A stretch of 64,000 bases of DNA, taken from assembly GCA_017540505.1 (NCBI GenBank), contig JAFYAW010000037.1, forward strand, positions 1 to 64,000. Direction: 5' to 3'. The notes beneath the pieces were generated by a model. It was not told the DNA's origin. It made no database searches and saw only the letters and a list, made by a program, of their open reading frames with translations. The first letter of the stretch is position 1, and every line of letters starts with the position of its first letter. The DNA is from Bacteroidales bacterium. Its GTDB lineage: Bacteria; Bacteroidota; Bacteroidia; Bacteroidales; WCHB1-69. The translations under genes were made by a program, and so were the position numbers. Shown here one piece after another: positions 28,886 to 36,303 of this stretch.

Positions 28886-30853
28886 TTATAATGTTGTTAT
28901 CGCATTGGCCAGTTCAGAAAACGAGACATTACCTACGGCCAACGGACGTATGGTGCCAAGCATCGTGTTCCTAAGGTCGGCGCCATCTTCTATCTTACGA
29001 TTGCGACGCTGTTTGAACGTGTCGGCAACCTGGAACATGCGCTCCATAAGATCCTGCTTTGAAGCTTTGGCGTAGCCCGTAAGTTTCAGCAGTTCCTCAA
29101 AGGATGCCGTCGGGCGCTCAAACATCAGCTTCAGCATATCCAACGCGATGCCCTTGTCGAGGTTCTCTTTCTTCAGGAAGGCGAACAGGTCGTAGAGCTT
29201 ACATGTACAAAATGGGATACTGCCATGCTGGCCGTGCTCGTGTTTCAGGCGCTGGCCGAAGAAGGTGCCCAGATATTTGGGACAATAGCCGAGCTCGTCG
29301 GCGATCTTCTTGATAATCGGGAAGAGATTGTGGGTGAAGATGTACTTGAAGCAGTCTTGCGGCACACCCCAAGCCACCATCTGTGCGTAACGGTCGGCGA
29401 CGGCATCGGGGATGTTCTTGCGAAGCTCTTCGATATAATCGTTGGTGAGCGGGATAGGAGCCGAGTCGGTATCAGGGTACATACGGTCGGCGCCGGGCAG
29501 CACGCGCTCGAAGATGGTAGTGCCGTCGGTCAGAGCCTTACGGGTCTCCTGCGGCACACCGTCAAAGGCCATCAGGGCACGCTCCTCGATAGTCTCAAGA
29601 GCAGTCTTCACATCGTCTTCGGCAGCCCAGAATATGATCTGCGCGTCATTGTCGCCAGCGTTCATGGCCTTGGCGGCCTTCTCGAAGACGCTGCGGCTCA
29701 CCACATCCTCCAAATCCTCGCTGGTGGCCATATTGGGACGCTCTAAGCAAGCGATGACCTTCAGACGGTCGGCAAACTCGCTATAGAAGGGATGGCCGGG
29801 TTGGGTGAAATGAGAGAGCAGACCTGCAAATTGCGGCAGATTCACGGCATACACCTTAGCACCACTCTTGATGGCGTCGGTGATGGGGTCGAAGTAGAAA
29901 TGGAACTCCTTGGGATCCAATTCCGTATAGCTCATTTTCCAATCCTCTTTCTTGATGCGGCTCTTGAGTTGCTCGCGGATGGCAAGCAGGGCCCATTGGC
30001 GGAAGCACTCCACGTGGGTGACCTCCGGAATCCACTTTGTGTGGGCCACACCCTTGACCTCGATACGAGTGCCGCCAGTGCAGCTCACGTTCACGTCCTC
30101 ACGGCCCGCGCCGATACCTGTACGCACACGGCCCGTGCTGCGGTTCAGGAAGCGGATGTAGTTGCAGGCTTCCTCCACCTCGTCGGGGTTCACCATCTCG
30201 GGGTAGGTCACCGTCTCAATCAGCGGCATACCCAAACGGTCGGTGCGATAGACGCGCGTATGGCCGATGTCGGACACTTCGCGGCAGGCATCCTCCTCCA
30301 CACTGAGCTGGATGAGGCGCACTTTCTTGTTCTTCAGCTGTATCTCGCCGTCAATACCCAAGATAGCGGTCCGCTGGAATCCCGTCGGGATGGAGCCGTC
30401 GAGGTACTGTTTGCGGGTGATGTGCACCTCGCCCACGATTTTAAGCTTAGAGGCAAGGGCTATCTCAAGGGCGTATTGCAGGGCCTCGGGGTTGATGGGG
30501 AACGGAGGCGTGTCATCGACCTCATACGTGCACGCAGTGCGGTGCGCGATGCGATAGACGATATTCTTACGGGTTTTGAACTCCATGAGCGCCGTGCCGT
30601 CATACTCGCCCATCTCAGAGAGCGTGGGACGCATGTGACGCAACAGTTCCGCGTCGAATTCGTCGGGTTTCTGGAAGATGCCGGCAGGGCAGCGGCAGAA
30701 GAGTTTCTCTTTGGTGGCCAGTTGCTGGTGCACCTCCAGCCCGGACATGAAGCCGATGCGGTCGTAGTCGGCCTGCGTGGCCTCCTTGCGGTCCACATAG
30801 CCGATGGCATTGCGGCTTTTCTCGTAATTTTCTTGAGGATTGATAGTTTGCAT
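28886..30853 (-). CDS. gatE: Glutamyl-tRNA(Gln) amidotransferase subunit E (archaeal type)
   Basis: A 655-residue GatE. The GatB/E kinase-like core begins at IGFMSGLEVHQQLATKEKLFCRCPAG and includes RIAHRTACTYEVDDTPPFPINPEAL, SIPTGFQRTAILGIDGEI, LSVEEDACREV and GIGAGREDVNVSCTGGTRIEVKGV. An AspRS-like GAD insertion (roughly residues 290-410) is present that GatB lacks, and a YqeY/tail domain closes the protein (FAFLKKENLDKGIALDMLKLMFERP). GatE phosphorylates and amidates Glu-tRNA(Gln). The insertion domain plus the adjacent gatD make this the archaeal GatDE system, not GatCAB. The start ATG at 30853 has a TATATTTG box 63 bases upstream. Confidence 0.93.
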   Translation of the reverse strand: MQTINPQENYEKSRNAIGYVDRKEATQADYDRIGFMSGLEVHQQLATKEKLFCRCPAGIFQKPDEFDAELLRHMRPTLSEMGEYDGTALMEFKTRKNIVYRIAHRTACTYEVDDTPPFPINPEALQYALEIALASKLKIVGEVHITRKQYLDGSIPTGFQRTAILGIDGEIQLKNKKVRLIQLSVEEDACREVSDIGHTRVYRTDRLGMPLIETVTYPEMVNPDEVEEACNYIRFLNRSTGRVRTGIGAGREDVNVSCTGGTRIEVKGVAHTKWIPEVTHVECFRQWALLAIREQLKSRIKKEDWKMSYTELDPKEFHFYFDPITDAIKSGAKVYAVNLPQFAGLLSHFTQPGHPFYSEFADRLKVIACLERPNMATSEDLEDVVSRSVFEKAAKAMNAGDNDAQIIFWAAEDDVKTALETIEERALMAFDGVPQETRKALTDGTTIFERVLPGADRMYPDTDSAPIPLTNDYIEELRKNIPDAVADRYAQMVAWGVPQDCFKYIFTHNLFPIIKKIADELGYCPKYLGTFFGQRLKHEHGQHGSIPFCTCKLYDLFAFLKKENLDKGIALDMLKLMFERPTASFEELLKLTGYAKASKQDLMERMFQVADTFKQRRNRKIEDGADLRNTMLGTIRPLAVGNVSFSELANAITTL

Positions 30854-30916
30854 ATATCGGTTTTTTAGTAATAATGCGGGTTAAACGGGATAAAACCCCT
30901 AAAAATTTTGAAGCTG

Positions 30917-30924
30917 CAAATATA
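30917..30924 (-). promoter_or_regulatory. -7 box (TATATTTG) for gatE-gatD
   Basis: TATATTTG on the minus strand, 63 bases before gatE. It shows that the archaeal-type operon is read from a native Bacteroidota promoter. Confidence 0.65.
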
Positions 30925-30962
30925 AGAAAATCGTTTGAAATTTTACATATTCTCATTTTTTG

Positions 30963-30970
30963 TATTTTTG
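30963..30970 (+). promoter_or_regulatory. -7 box (TATTTTTG) for the small lipoprotein gene
   Basis: TATTTTTG on the plus strand, 110 bases before the lipoprotein ATG. It is divergent from the gatE promoter. Confidence 0.65.
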
Positions 30971-31054
30971 CCGCATCAAATCTTTCCACAAAAGATGGAA
31001 AGCACTATTTGAAAGGCTGTGCGGGCTCGCCAATCAAATAGGAAACAAAACAAT
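30971..31054 (+). promoter_or_regulatory. Structured 5' leader with alternative pairings
   Basis: The leader holds a hairpin CTTTCCA/TGGAAAG (30982-30988 with 30996-31002) and a perfect 8-bp stem CTATTTGA/TCAAATAG (31005-31012 with 31034-31041) enclosing a G+C-rich loop. The ATTTGA arm could instead pair with an upstream TCAAAT (30976-30981), and ATCTTT/AAAGAT competes with the first hairpin. Such mutually exclusive pairings are a feature of regulatory leaders. No known riboswitch class was recognised. Confidence 0.5.
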
Positions 31055-31084
31055 ATGAGTCCGAAAAAAAATGTGAAAAAATGA
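31055..31084 (+). CDS. Nine-codon leader ORF overlapping the lipoprotein start
   Basis: ATG at 31055 opens MSPKKNVKK, and its TGA overlaps the lipoprotein ATG in an ATGA junction. An ATGTGA start-stop lies inside it at 31071-31076. It could couple or tune translation of the lipoprotein, or be fortuitous. There is no independent evidence of expression. Confidence 0.35.
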   Translation: MSPKKNVKK

Positions 31085-31308
31085 AGAAAGTTCTTTTACT
31101 GGTTGCTGTTGCCAGCGCCTTTATGTTCGCCGGATGCAAGAAAACTTGCAACTGCACTTCCACGCAACAATTCCCAGATGAACCCGCCTATGTGACTCAC
31201 ACGACCTTAACCATTGAAAAAGGCAAATGTTCGGATATGAATGCCGAACAGACCACCACGATCGATGGGGAAACGATTTCACAAAAAGTAGAATGCGTGC
31301 AAGAGTAA
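31081..31308 (+). CDS. Small lipoprotein of unknown function
   Basis: The 75-residue product has a lipoprotein signal (MKKVLLLVAVASAFMFAGC, lipobox FAGC). A short mature part is rich in Thr and has four more cysteines (KKTCNCTST, KGKCSD, KVECVQE), which could form disulfides in the periplasm or at the surface. It is a single-gene unit: promoter at 30963, structured leader, and terminator at 31331-31360. I do not recognise the family. Confidence 0.75.
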   Translation: MKKVLLLVAVASAFMFAGCKKTCNCTSTQQFPDEPAYVTHTTLTIEKGKCSDMNAEQTTTIDGETISQKVECVQE

Positions 31309-31326
31309 CCAACGCACCACGTATGA

Positions 31327-31360
31327 CAAAAAAGGACCGATTCTTTCGGTCCTTTTTTTT
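31327..31360 (+). terminator. Rho-independent terminator after the small lipoprotein gene
   Basis: AAAGGACCGA (31331-31340), a five-base loop, then TCGGTCCTTT (31346-31355) running into eight Ts. A and T runs on both sides make it potentially bidirectional. Confidence 0.93.
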
Positions 31361-31412
31361 GTAAATACAATTTTTTCCATCTGGTCTCTCTTCTAAAAGC
31401 ATTCTTTTTTTG

Positions 31413-31420
31413 TACCTTTG
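31413..31420 (+). promoter_or_regulatory. -7 box (TACCTTTG) for the Y-family polymerase
   Basis: TACCTTTG on the plus strand, 49 bases before the polymerase ATG and just after the preceding terminator. No LexA-type operator was recognised around it. Confidence 0.6.
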
Positions 31421-31469
31421 CATCCCATTCGTACCATTAAACTTATTTTCATAATCCTTTGAAACAAAG

Positions 31470-32981
31470 ATGGAAGAGCGGCAGCGGACCTATATCGCCA
31501 TCGACCTGAAGTCGTTTTACGCCTCGGTGGAGTGCGTGGAGCGCGGCTTGGACCCGCTGACCACCAATCTGGTAGTGGCCGACAGGAGCCGCACGGAGAA
31601 GACCATCTGCCTGGCCGTGTCGCCCTCGCTGAAGCAGTACGGCATCGGCGGACGGGCGCGCCTCTTCGAGGTGGTGCAACGGCTACGCCAGGTGAACGCC
31701 GAACGCCGCATGCAGGCCCACAACCGCCGCCTCACCGGCAAGTCTGTCTCCGACCTCGACCTGCGGGCACATCCCGACTGGGAGGTGGACTACATCACCG
31801 CCCCACCCCGCATGGCCCACTACATGCACTTCAGCGCGAAAATCTATGAGACTTATCTCCAATACGTTGCCCCTGATGACATCCACGTCTATTCCATCGA
31901 TGAAGTCTTCATCGACGTGACTGATTATCTCAAGAACTATCGCATGACAGCCCACGAGCTGGCCATGACGATGATCCGCGATGTGCTGCGCCAGACGGGC
32001 ATCACCGCCACGGCGGGCATCGGCAGCAACCTCTATCTTTGCAAGGTGGCCATGGATATTATGGCCAAGAAGCAGCCCGCCGACAGCGACGGCGTGCGCA
32101 TCGCCGAACTCGACGAGATGAGCTACCGCCGCCAACTCTGGGACCACCGTCCGCTGACGGACTTCTGGCGTGTGGGACGCGGCACCGTGAACCGGCTGGC
32201 ACAATACGGCATTGACACCATGGGCAAAATAGCCCGATGCTCCGTCCGGGACGAGGAGCTGCTGTACCGCCTTTTCGGCGTGAATGCCGAGCTGCTCATC
32301 GACCACGCCTGGGGCTGGGAGCCCTGCACCCTCGACCTGGTGAAGGCCTACCGCCCCGAAAGCAACTCATTCAGCAACGGGCAGGTGCTGAGCACCCCCT
32401 ACCCCGTCAAGAAAGCCCGCGTGGTCATGCTGGAGATGGCCGATGCCATGTCCCTGAAGCTGGTGGACAAACGGCTCGTCACCGACCAGCTGATGCTAAG
32501 CATTAGCTATGACGCTGAAAACCTGACCAACCCATCCATCCGAGAGAAATACCAGGGGCCTGTCACGACGGACCATTACGGGCGGCAGGTACCCAAGCAC
32601 GCCCACGGGACCGCCCGACTAGACAAAGCCACCTCTTCTTCCAAGATTATCCTGGACGAAACGGCCAAACTCTTTGACCGAATCGCAAACCCCGACCTGC
32701 TGGTCCGCTACCTGAACATCACCGTTGGCCATGTAATGGACGAACAACTGGCTAACACACAAGAGGATGCCCTTCAATTGGACCTTTTCGCTGATTACGA
32801 GGCGTTGGAACGGCAGAAACAGGAGCAGGCGGCGGCTCTGCAAAAGGAACGCAAGATTCAGGAGGCGCAGCTGGCCATCAAACGGAAGTTCGGGAAAAAC
32901 GCCATCCTGAGAGGTTTGAATTTCGAGGATGGGGCCACGGCCCGCGACCGCAACCAACAGATAGGAGGACACAAAGCATGA
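31470..32981 (+). CDS. Y-family translesion DNA polymerase (UmuC/DinB type)
   Basis: A 503-residue polymerase with the first catalytic aspartate and steric gate in IAIDLKSFYASVECVERG (Asp12) and the second catalytic motif YSIDEVFIDVT near residue 142. It also has TAGIGSNLYLCKVAMDIMAKK (finger/thumb helix-hairpin-helix) and VGRGTVNRLAQYGI. The C-terminus adds a little-finger domain and a charged helical tail (ALERQKQEQAAALQKERK). This form, with a YolD-like small partner gene overlapping it (ATGA), resembles the Firmicutes UvrX/PolY-YolD pairs and differs from E. coli DinB. Bacteroidota copies are often misnamed ImpB type VI secretion proteins. The likely role is lesion bypass during DNA damage. 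Confidence 0.9.
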   Translation: MEERQRTYIAIDLKSFYASVECVERGLDPLTTNLVVADRSRTEKTICLAVSPSLKQYGIGGRARLFEVVQRLRQVNAERRMQAHNRRLTGKSVSDLDLRAHPDWEVDYITAPPRMAHYMHFSAKIYETYLQYVAPDDIHVYSIDEVFIDVTDYLKNYRMTAHELAMTMIRDVLRQTGITATAGIGSNLYLCKVAMDIMAKKQPADSDGVRIAELDEMSYRRQLWDHRPLTDFWRVGRGTVNRLAQYGIDTMGKIARCSVRDEELLYRLFGVNAELLIDHAWGWEPCTLDLVKAYRPESNSFSNGQVLSTPYPVKKARVVMLEMADAMSLKLVDKRLVTDQLMLSISYDAENLTNPSIREKYQGPVTTDHYGRQVPKHAHGTARLDKATSSSKIILDETAKLFDRIANPDLLVRYLNITVGHVMDEQLANTQEDALQLDLFADYEALERQKQEQAAALQKERKIQEAQLAIKRKFGKNAILRGLNFEDGATARDRNQQIGGHKA

Positions 32982-33184
32982 CTACAAATTACGACGATAT
33001 CATCAACCTTCCGCACCACGTGTCGAAAAAGCATCCACAGATGCCAATGATAGCGCGTGCCGCCCAGTTCGCTCCATTCTCGGCCCTTACCGGCTACGGC
33101 GAAGAGATCCGGAAGTCGGCTAAGAATGTGGAAGAAACGTATGAGGAAGAGGATTATTTCTCACAGTTCGACAATGAGCTGTAA
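32978..33184 (+). CDS. YolD-like small protein
   Basis: A 68-residue protein that overlaps the polymerase stop codon by four bases (ATGA) and so is translationally coupled. Its core, MPMIARAAQFAPFSALTGYGEEI, is the conserved RAAQFAPFAAL-GY motif of small proteins that accompany Y-family polymerases in Firmicutes. Function is unproven; a regulatory or accessory role in translesion synthesis is inferred from the coupling. The C-terminus is acidic. Confidence 0.85.
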   Translation: MTTNYDDIINLPHHVSKKHPQMPMIARAAQFAPFSALTGYGEEIRKSAKNVEETYEEEDYFSQFDNEL

Positions 33185-33219
33185 AAAAAAACTGAAAACC
33201 ACAATTCTGTGATTTTCAG
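33183..33219 (-). terminator. Rho-independent terminator of tRNA-Glu
   Basis: On the minus strand, CTGAAAA/TTTTCAG (33192-33198 with 33213-33219) plus an inner CACA/TGTG stem is followed by a run of Ts (33183-33190). It follows the tRNA-Glu 3' end by six bases, and its T-run overlaps the convergent YolD-like gene end. Confidence 0.85.
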
Positions 33220-33225
33220 CGTTTC

Positions 33226-33303
33226 TGGTAGCGAGTAGGAGATTCGAACTCCTGATCTTCAGGATGAAAACCTGACGTCCTGGGCCAACTAGACGAACTC
33301 GCC
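33226..33303 (-). tRNA. tRNA-Glu (anticodon TTC), CCA encoded
   Basis: The minus strand folds as a full cloverleaf. The acceptor is GGCGAGT/ACTCGCT with discriminator A and an encoded CCA (33226-33228). The anticodon arm TCAGG-TTTTCAT-CCTGA places TTC as anticodon, and the T arm contains GTTCGAATC. It has its own promoter and terminator. In an organism using GatDE, a non-discriminating GluRS would charge tRNA-Gln as well as this tRNA. Confidence 0.97.
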
Positions 33304-33326
33304 ATCAACGTCGTTTTTTGACGGTG

Positions 33327-33334
33327 CAAAAATA
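33327..33334 (-). promoter_or_regulatory. -7 box (TATTTTTG) for tRNA-Glu
   Basis: TATTTTTG on the minus strand, 23 bases before the mature tRNA 5' end. Confidence 0.65.
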
Positions 33335-33381
33335 CACTTTTTTTCGTTTGCTCAACTAATCTGTTGAAAAAAAGCAGAAAG

Positions 33382-34053
33382 CTACTCCGTCTTATCCTGT
33401 TCAAACCTGAATCCCAGACGTTTACCAGTCTTTATAAGATTCTGGTCCTCAATCTGCAACATGTCGTCCACCGTAATAATCTTGGTTTCCTCGTAATCCG
33501 GGACCAACAAATCGAAATTAATCGTGTAAGTCAACGCAGAACGCAGAATTTCATCCACCGCCTCCTTGCTAATCTGATTCGTACTGAAATTGTTCAGCAC
33601 ACGCGAAAGCTCACGCTTGCCTTCAATATAATAATGCCCCTCCTTATTAATCAGAATACGACCGATCATATACCCCAAGTCATTCACACGATTATACTTG
33701 AAGGAATCACTCAAGAAGTTGAAGATCTGAATCATACCACAATAGGAACGGGTTTTGTCCTCCTTGATATAGGTGGAGCGCATCACCTCGTGCTCGCGCG
33801 AAAACTCAAAGATGTTACTATGCATCAGGAAAACCAGCACATCGCCGGCAAATTTCAACTGAAACTGGTACTGGTTCTTATTCGTATATAAAACCGGCAC
33901 ATCTTCATGGTCATCCGCATAATTGTTGCGGTAGAAATCCTCGAATCCTTTGGCACAATCCTTAAACATCTGCATGGCGTCAAGCGTGACAGCAAAAACA
34001 TCCTGCTTCAATTGTCCTTTGGAAATCAATAAGTTACATAAGGAATCATCCAT
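33382..34053 (-). CDS. Conserved-looking cytoplasmic protein of unknown function
   Basis: A 223-residue soluble protein with no signal peptide or membrane segment. Notable stretches are NNYADDHEDVPVLYTNKNQYQFQLKFAGDVLVFLMHSN in the middle and KEGHYYIEGKRELSRVLNNF, then a C-terminus ending in charged residues. The pattern is of a single mixed alpha/beta domain. The gene is more A+T-rich than its neighbours. It resembles Bacteroidota-specific hypothetical proteins, but I cannot name the family. It is monocistronic, with a TAnnTTTG box 26 bases before the ATG. Confidence 0.75.
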   Translation of the reverse strand: MDDSLCNLLISKGQLKQDVFAVTLDAMQMFKDCAKGFEDFYRNNYADDHEDVPVLYTNKNQYQFQLKFAGDVLVFLMHSNIFEFSREHEVMRSTYIKEDKTRSYCGMIQIFNFLSDSFKYNRVNDLGYMIGRILINKEGHYYIEGKRELSRVLNNFSTNQISKEAVDEILRSALTYTINFDLLVPDYEETKIITVDDMLQIEDQNLIKTGKRLGFRFEQDKTE

Positions 34054-34079
34054 ATTTTACATATATTGGTTTAATGCGG

Positions 34080-34087
34080 CAAAGATA
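34080..34087 (-). promoter_or_regulatory. -7 box (TATCTTTG) for the gene at 33382-34053
   Basis: Exact TATCTTTG on the minus strand, 26 bases before the start codon. Confidence 0.65.
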
Positions 34088-34108
34088 CAAAATTATAGCA
34101 TGTGCGTC

Positions 34109-36271
34109 TCACCTGACCTCACCATAAAATTGGCTCATATAACAGCTATATATTTTAAGAGCCTCATCCCTGGTGTTTTTGCGCGGGGAAACGGCATAAT
34201 GCGTGTGGCGGCGAGTCCAGTCCTGCTCAAAAGCCGAAAGTTTCTCATCAAAGGCTTTTTCATCAAAGGATTTCCCCTGGCGGGCACATCGCATCACCTC
34301 GCGGAAGAACATATCCCATCGCTTGGTATAATAGTCCTTCACCAGTCCACCCCACATGCGGTTGGCATAGTCATTCAGGACGGGACCACCCCATATTGTA
34401 AGGATTGTCCGGGCCTGCTGCTCGAAATAGTCCTTCTCCGCCGGCGTTGAGCCCCACGCACGAGCATCCTCAATCCACGGTCCGAGCATAAAGGAGGGGT
34501 GCGTGGAGAGCAGTCTGTCAACATCCCGGAACAGCCTGTCAGCCAGCTTCTTCTGTTGAGCCATCCCCTTTAAATCCCCGTTTTTATAGGCTACCGTGAA
34601 ACTGTCGCGCACCGTCATAAAATAGTTGCCCATCCATTGAGACATCAAGTTCACGATATCATATTGAAGCGCATCTTTCATACGCACATCCAAAACCGAA
34701 CTAAGCAGTTGCCTGCATATCCGGCCGAGCGTGTCATTGGAATAGGAATATGCCGGCTTCGTGTAGTAGGTGCCATGTCCCTCCAGCGACGGTCGGGCCA
34801 CCAGCTGCGTACCAAGGCCGTAAAACGATTTGTCCTTATACACACTGTCATTCAACAACTTCCACTCCTCATTGAAAAGCGCATGTCCGCAACGGAGTTG
34901 AGCCCAATCGGCCATCCAGGCATCCACATCGGGATGGGATTCCCAAGCACGGCTGAAAAGGTATTCGTAGATTTGCGGGCTCACGTCAAAGGCCTCCAAG
35001 GTGGAACCGATGCCCGTCATGTTGGGTCCAGCCTCGCGCAAGGCAGCCGACAGCCGTTCTTCCAGATCGTGAATATTGCCCACCAGCATCGTATTACCTC
35101 CGAAATTGCCCAAATAGCACCATATAAAAGGCTGTCCGAAAAAGGATTCCGTGGTGCGCCACACCTCAGTTTTCTCGCAGAAATAGTCCAGCAGGATCAG
35201 TCTCTTGCGGGGCACCGCCGACAGATAGGCCCGCAGGCGTTCCGTGGTCCATGACTTGCGCTTGTAGTAGAACACCCACGTCATCTGCAGCCATCGGGCA
35301 TCGGGATCAGCCTTCCGCAAAGAGTAGTAGATGTTTTCCGACACATCCGAAAGATACTCCGGCTGCCATTTCGGCGGGTCCATTTCATTGAACGGGTCCA
35401 CCCCATAGATATGGTCGGTACCGAACAAGGCTATCTCCTTCTCCATAAAACGTTTCTGGATCTCCGAGAAGAGCGGATCGGAGGAGTTCAGGAAATGGGT
35501 AGGGGCAAAGCCGCACCAGGCACTCAACGGTTTGATGTCCGCCTCCGGATGCATTTCGGCGAAACGGACGGGCACATGCCCTGCGAAGGCGGGCAGCACC
35601 GGAGTCATGCCCAACTCGCGCTCCCTTTCTAAAATCCGTTTCTGAAGCTCCTTCTGGCCCTCTATCCACGACATCGGCAGCGGGCCGCCGAAACCATCGA
35701 GATTGGCCATGCGGTGCCAGGGAAGATGCGCCGGACCGGAGAAGTAGCCACGGATCTCCTCGTCACTCAAGCCGTATTCTTTCCACACATCGTACCAGAC
35801 AGCCTCCTGCCCGGTGATCGCTAACGGCATCGTGATGCCATGCAACGCCATCCAGTCAATGAAACGCTCCCACTGCTCCCATTTCCACCATGGCATCGTG
35901 TACCCGAAAGTACAGTAATTGAGGAAGAAACGTTCCTTCACAAGGGCTTCTCTGCGCACCGGCTCCGTAACCAGCGGGTAAGAGCTTGGAAGCTCCACCG
36001 GCTCGTGCGCGTGCCACGACACATACACATGCGCATAATGCTGCAGGTAATAATTGAGCCCCATCGCTAACGAGTTGTCATTGTTGCCGACAATCCGTAT
36101 TTTACCGTCCACAGACTCCAACTGGAAATAATCCAAGGTGTCGGGCTGGCATACGAACACAAAATTCGTGTCATCGGCCCCCAAAATCCGATGGGCAAGA
36201 CGCTCTATCGGGCGGGCAGATGCCGCCTCCAAGCCGCACATTATGGCAAGACAAATGAAAACCTGTTTCAT
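34109..36271 (-). CDS. Secreted alpha-N-acetylglucosaminidase (GH89, NAGLU-like)
   Basis: A 720-residue GH89 enzyme with a signal peptide (MKQVFICLAIMCGLEAASA). An N-terminal small alpha/beta domain is followed by the TIM-barrel catalytic domain, with GITMPLAITGQEAVWYDVW, FSGPAHLPWHRMANLDGFGGPLP, the acid/base Glu in YGVDPFNEMDPP (near residue 295) and the nucleophile region GSTLEAFDVSPQIYEYL (near residue 424). A C-terminal all-alpha domain closes it. Family members remove terminal alpha-linked GlcNAc, as in heparan sulfate or gastric mucin O-glycans. No SusC/D pair accompanies it. It is the last gene of the nadB operon, 32 bases after the beta-helix gene. Confidence 0.93.
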   Translation of the reverse strand: MKQVFICLAIMCGLEAASARPIERLAHRILGADDTNFVFVCQPDTLDYFQLESVDGKIRIVGNNDNSLAMGLNYYLQHYAHVYVSWHAHEPVELPSSYPLVTEPVRREALVKERFFLNYCTFGYTMPWWKWEQWERFIDWMALHGITMPLAITGQEAVWYDVWKEYGLSDEEIRGYFSGPAHLPWHRMANLDGFGGPLPMSWIEGQKELQKRILERERELGMTPVLPAFAGHVPVRFAEMHPEADIKPLSAWCGFAPTHFLNSSDPLFSEIQKRFMEKEIALFGTDHIYGVDPFNEMDPPKWQPEYLSDVSENIYYSLRKADPDARWLQMTWVFYYKRKSWTTERLRAYLSAVPRKRLILLDYFCEKTEVWRTTESFFGQPFIWCYLGNFGGNTMLVGNIHDLEERLSAALREAGPNMTGIGSTLEAFDVSPQIYEYLFSRAWESHPDVDAWMADWAQLRCGHALFNEEWKLLNDSVYKDKSFYGLGTQLVARPSLEGHGTYYTKPAYSYSNDTLGRICRQLLSSVLDVRMKDALQYDIVNLMSQWMGNYFMTVRDSFTVAYKNGDLKGMAQQKKLADRLFRDVDRLLSTHPSFMLGPWIEDARAWGSTPAEKDYFEQQARTILTIWGGPVLNDYANRMWGGLVKDYYTKRWDMFFREVMRCARQGKSFDEKAFDEKLSAFEQDWTRRHTHYAVSPRKNTRDEALKIYSCYMSQFYGEVR

Positions 36272-36303
36272 ACAATAATATTTATTTCATTAAAAGCCCC
36301 ACC

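Noticed and set aside
31470..32981. Type VI secretion ImpB protein (a frequent database label)
   Set aside because: The label comes from the ImpB/MucB/SamB polymerase name. The sequence has Y-family catalytic motifs (IDLKSFYASVE, SIDE), and no T6SS gene is nearby.
33226..33381. Integrative element at tRNA-Glu
   Set aside because: No integrase gene, no direct repeat of the tRNA 3' end and no phage-type genes were found nearby.
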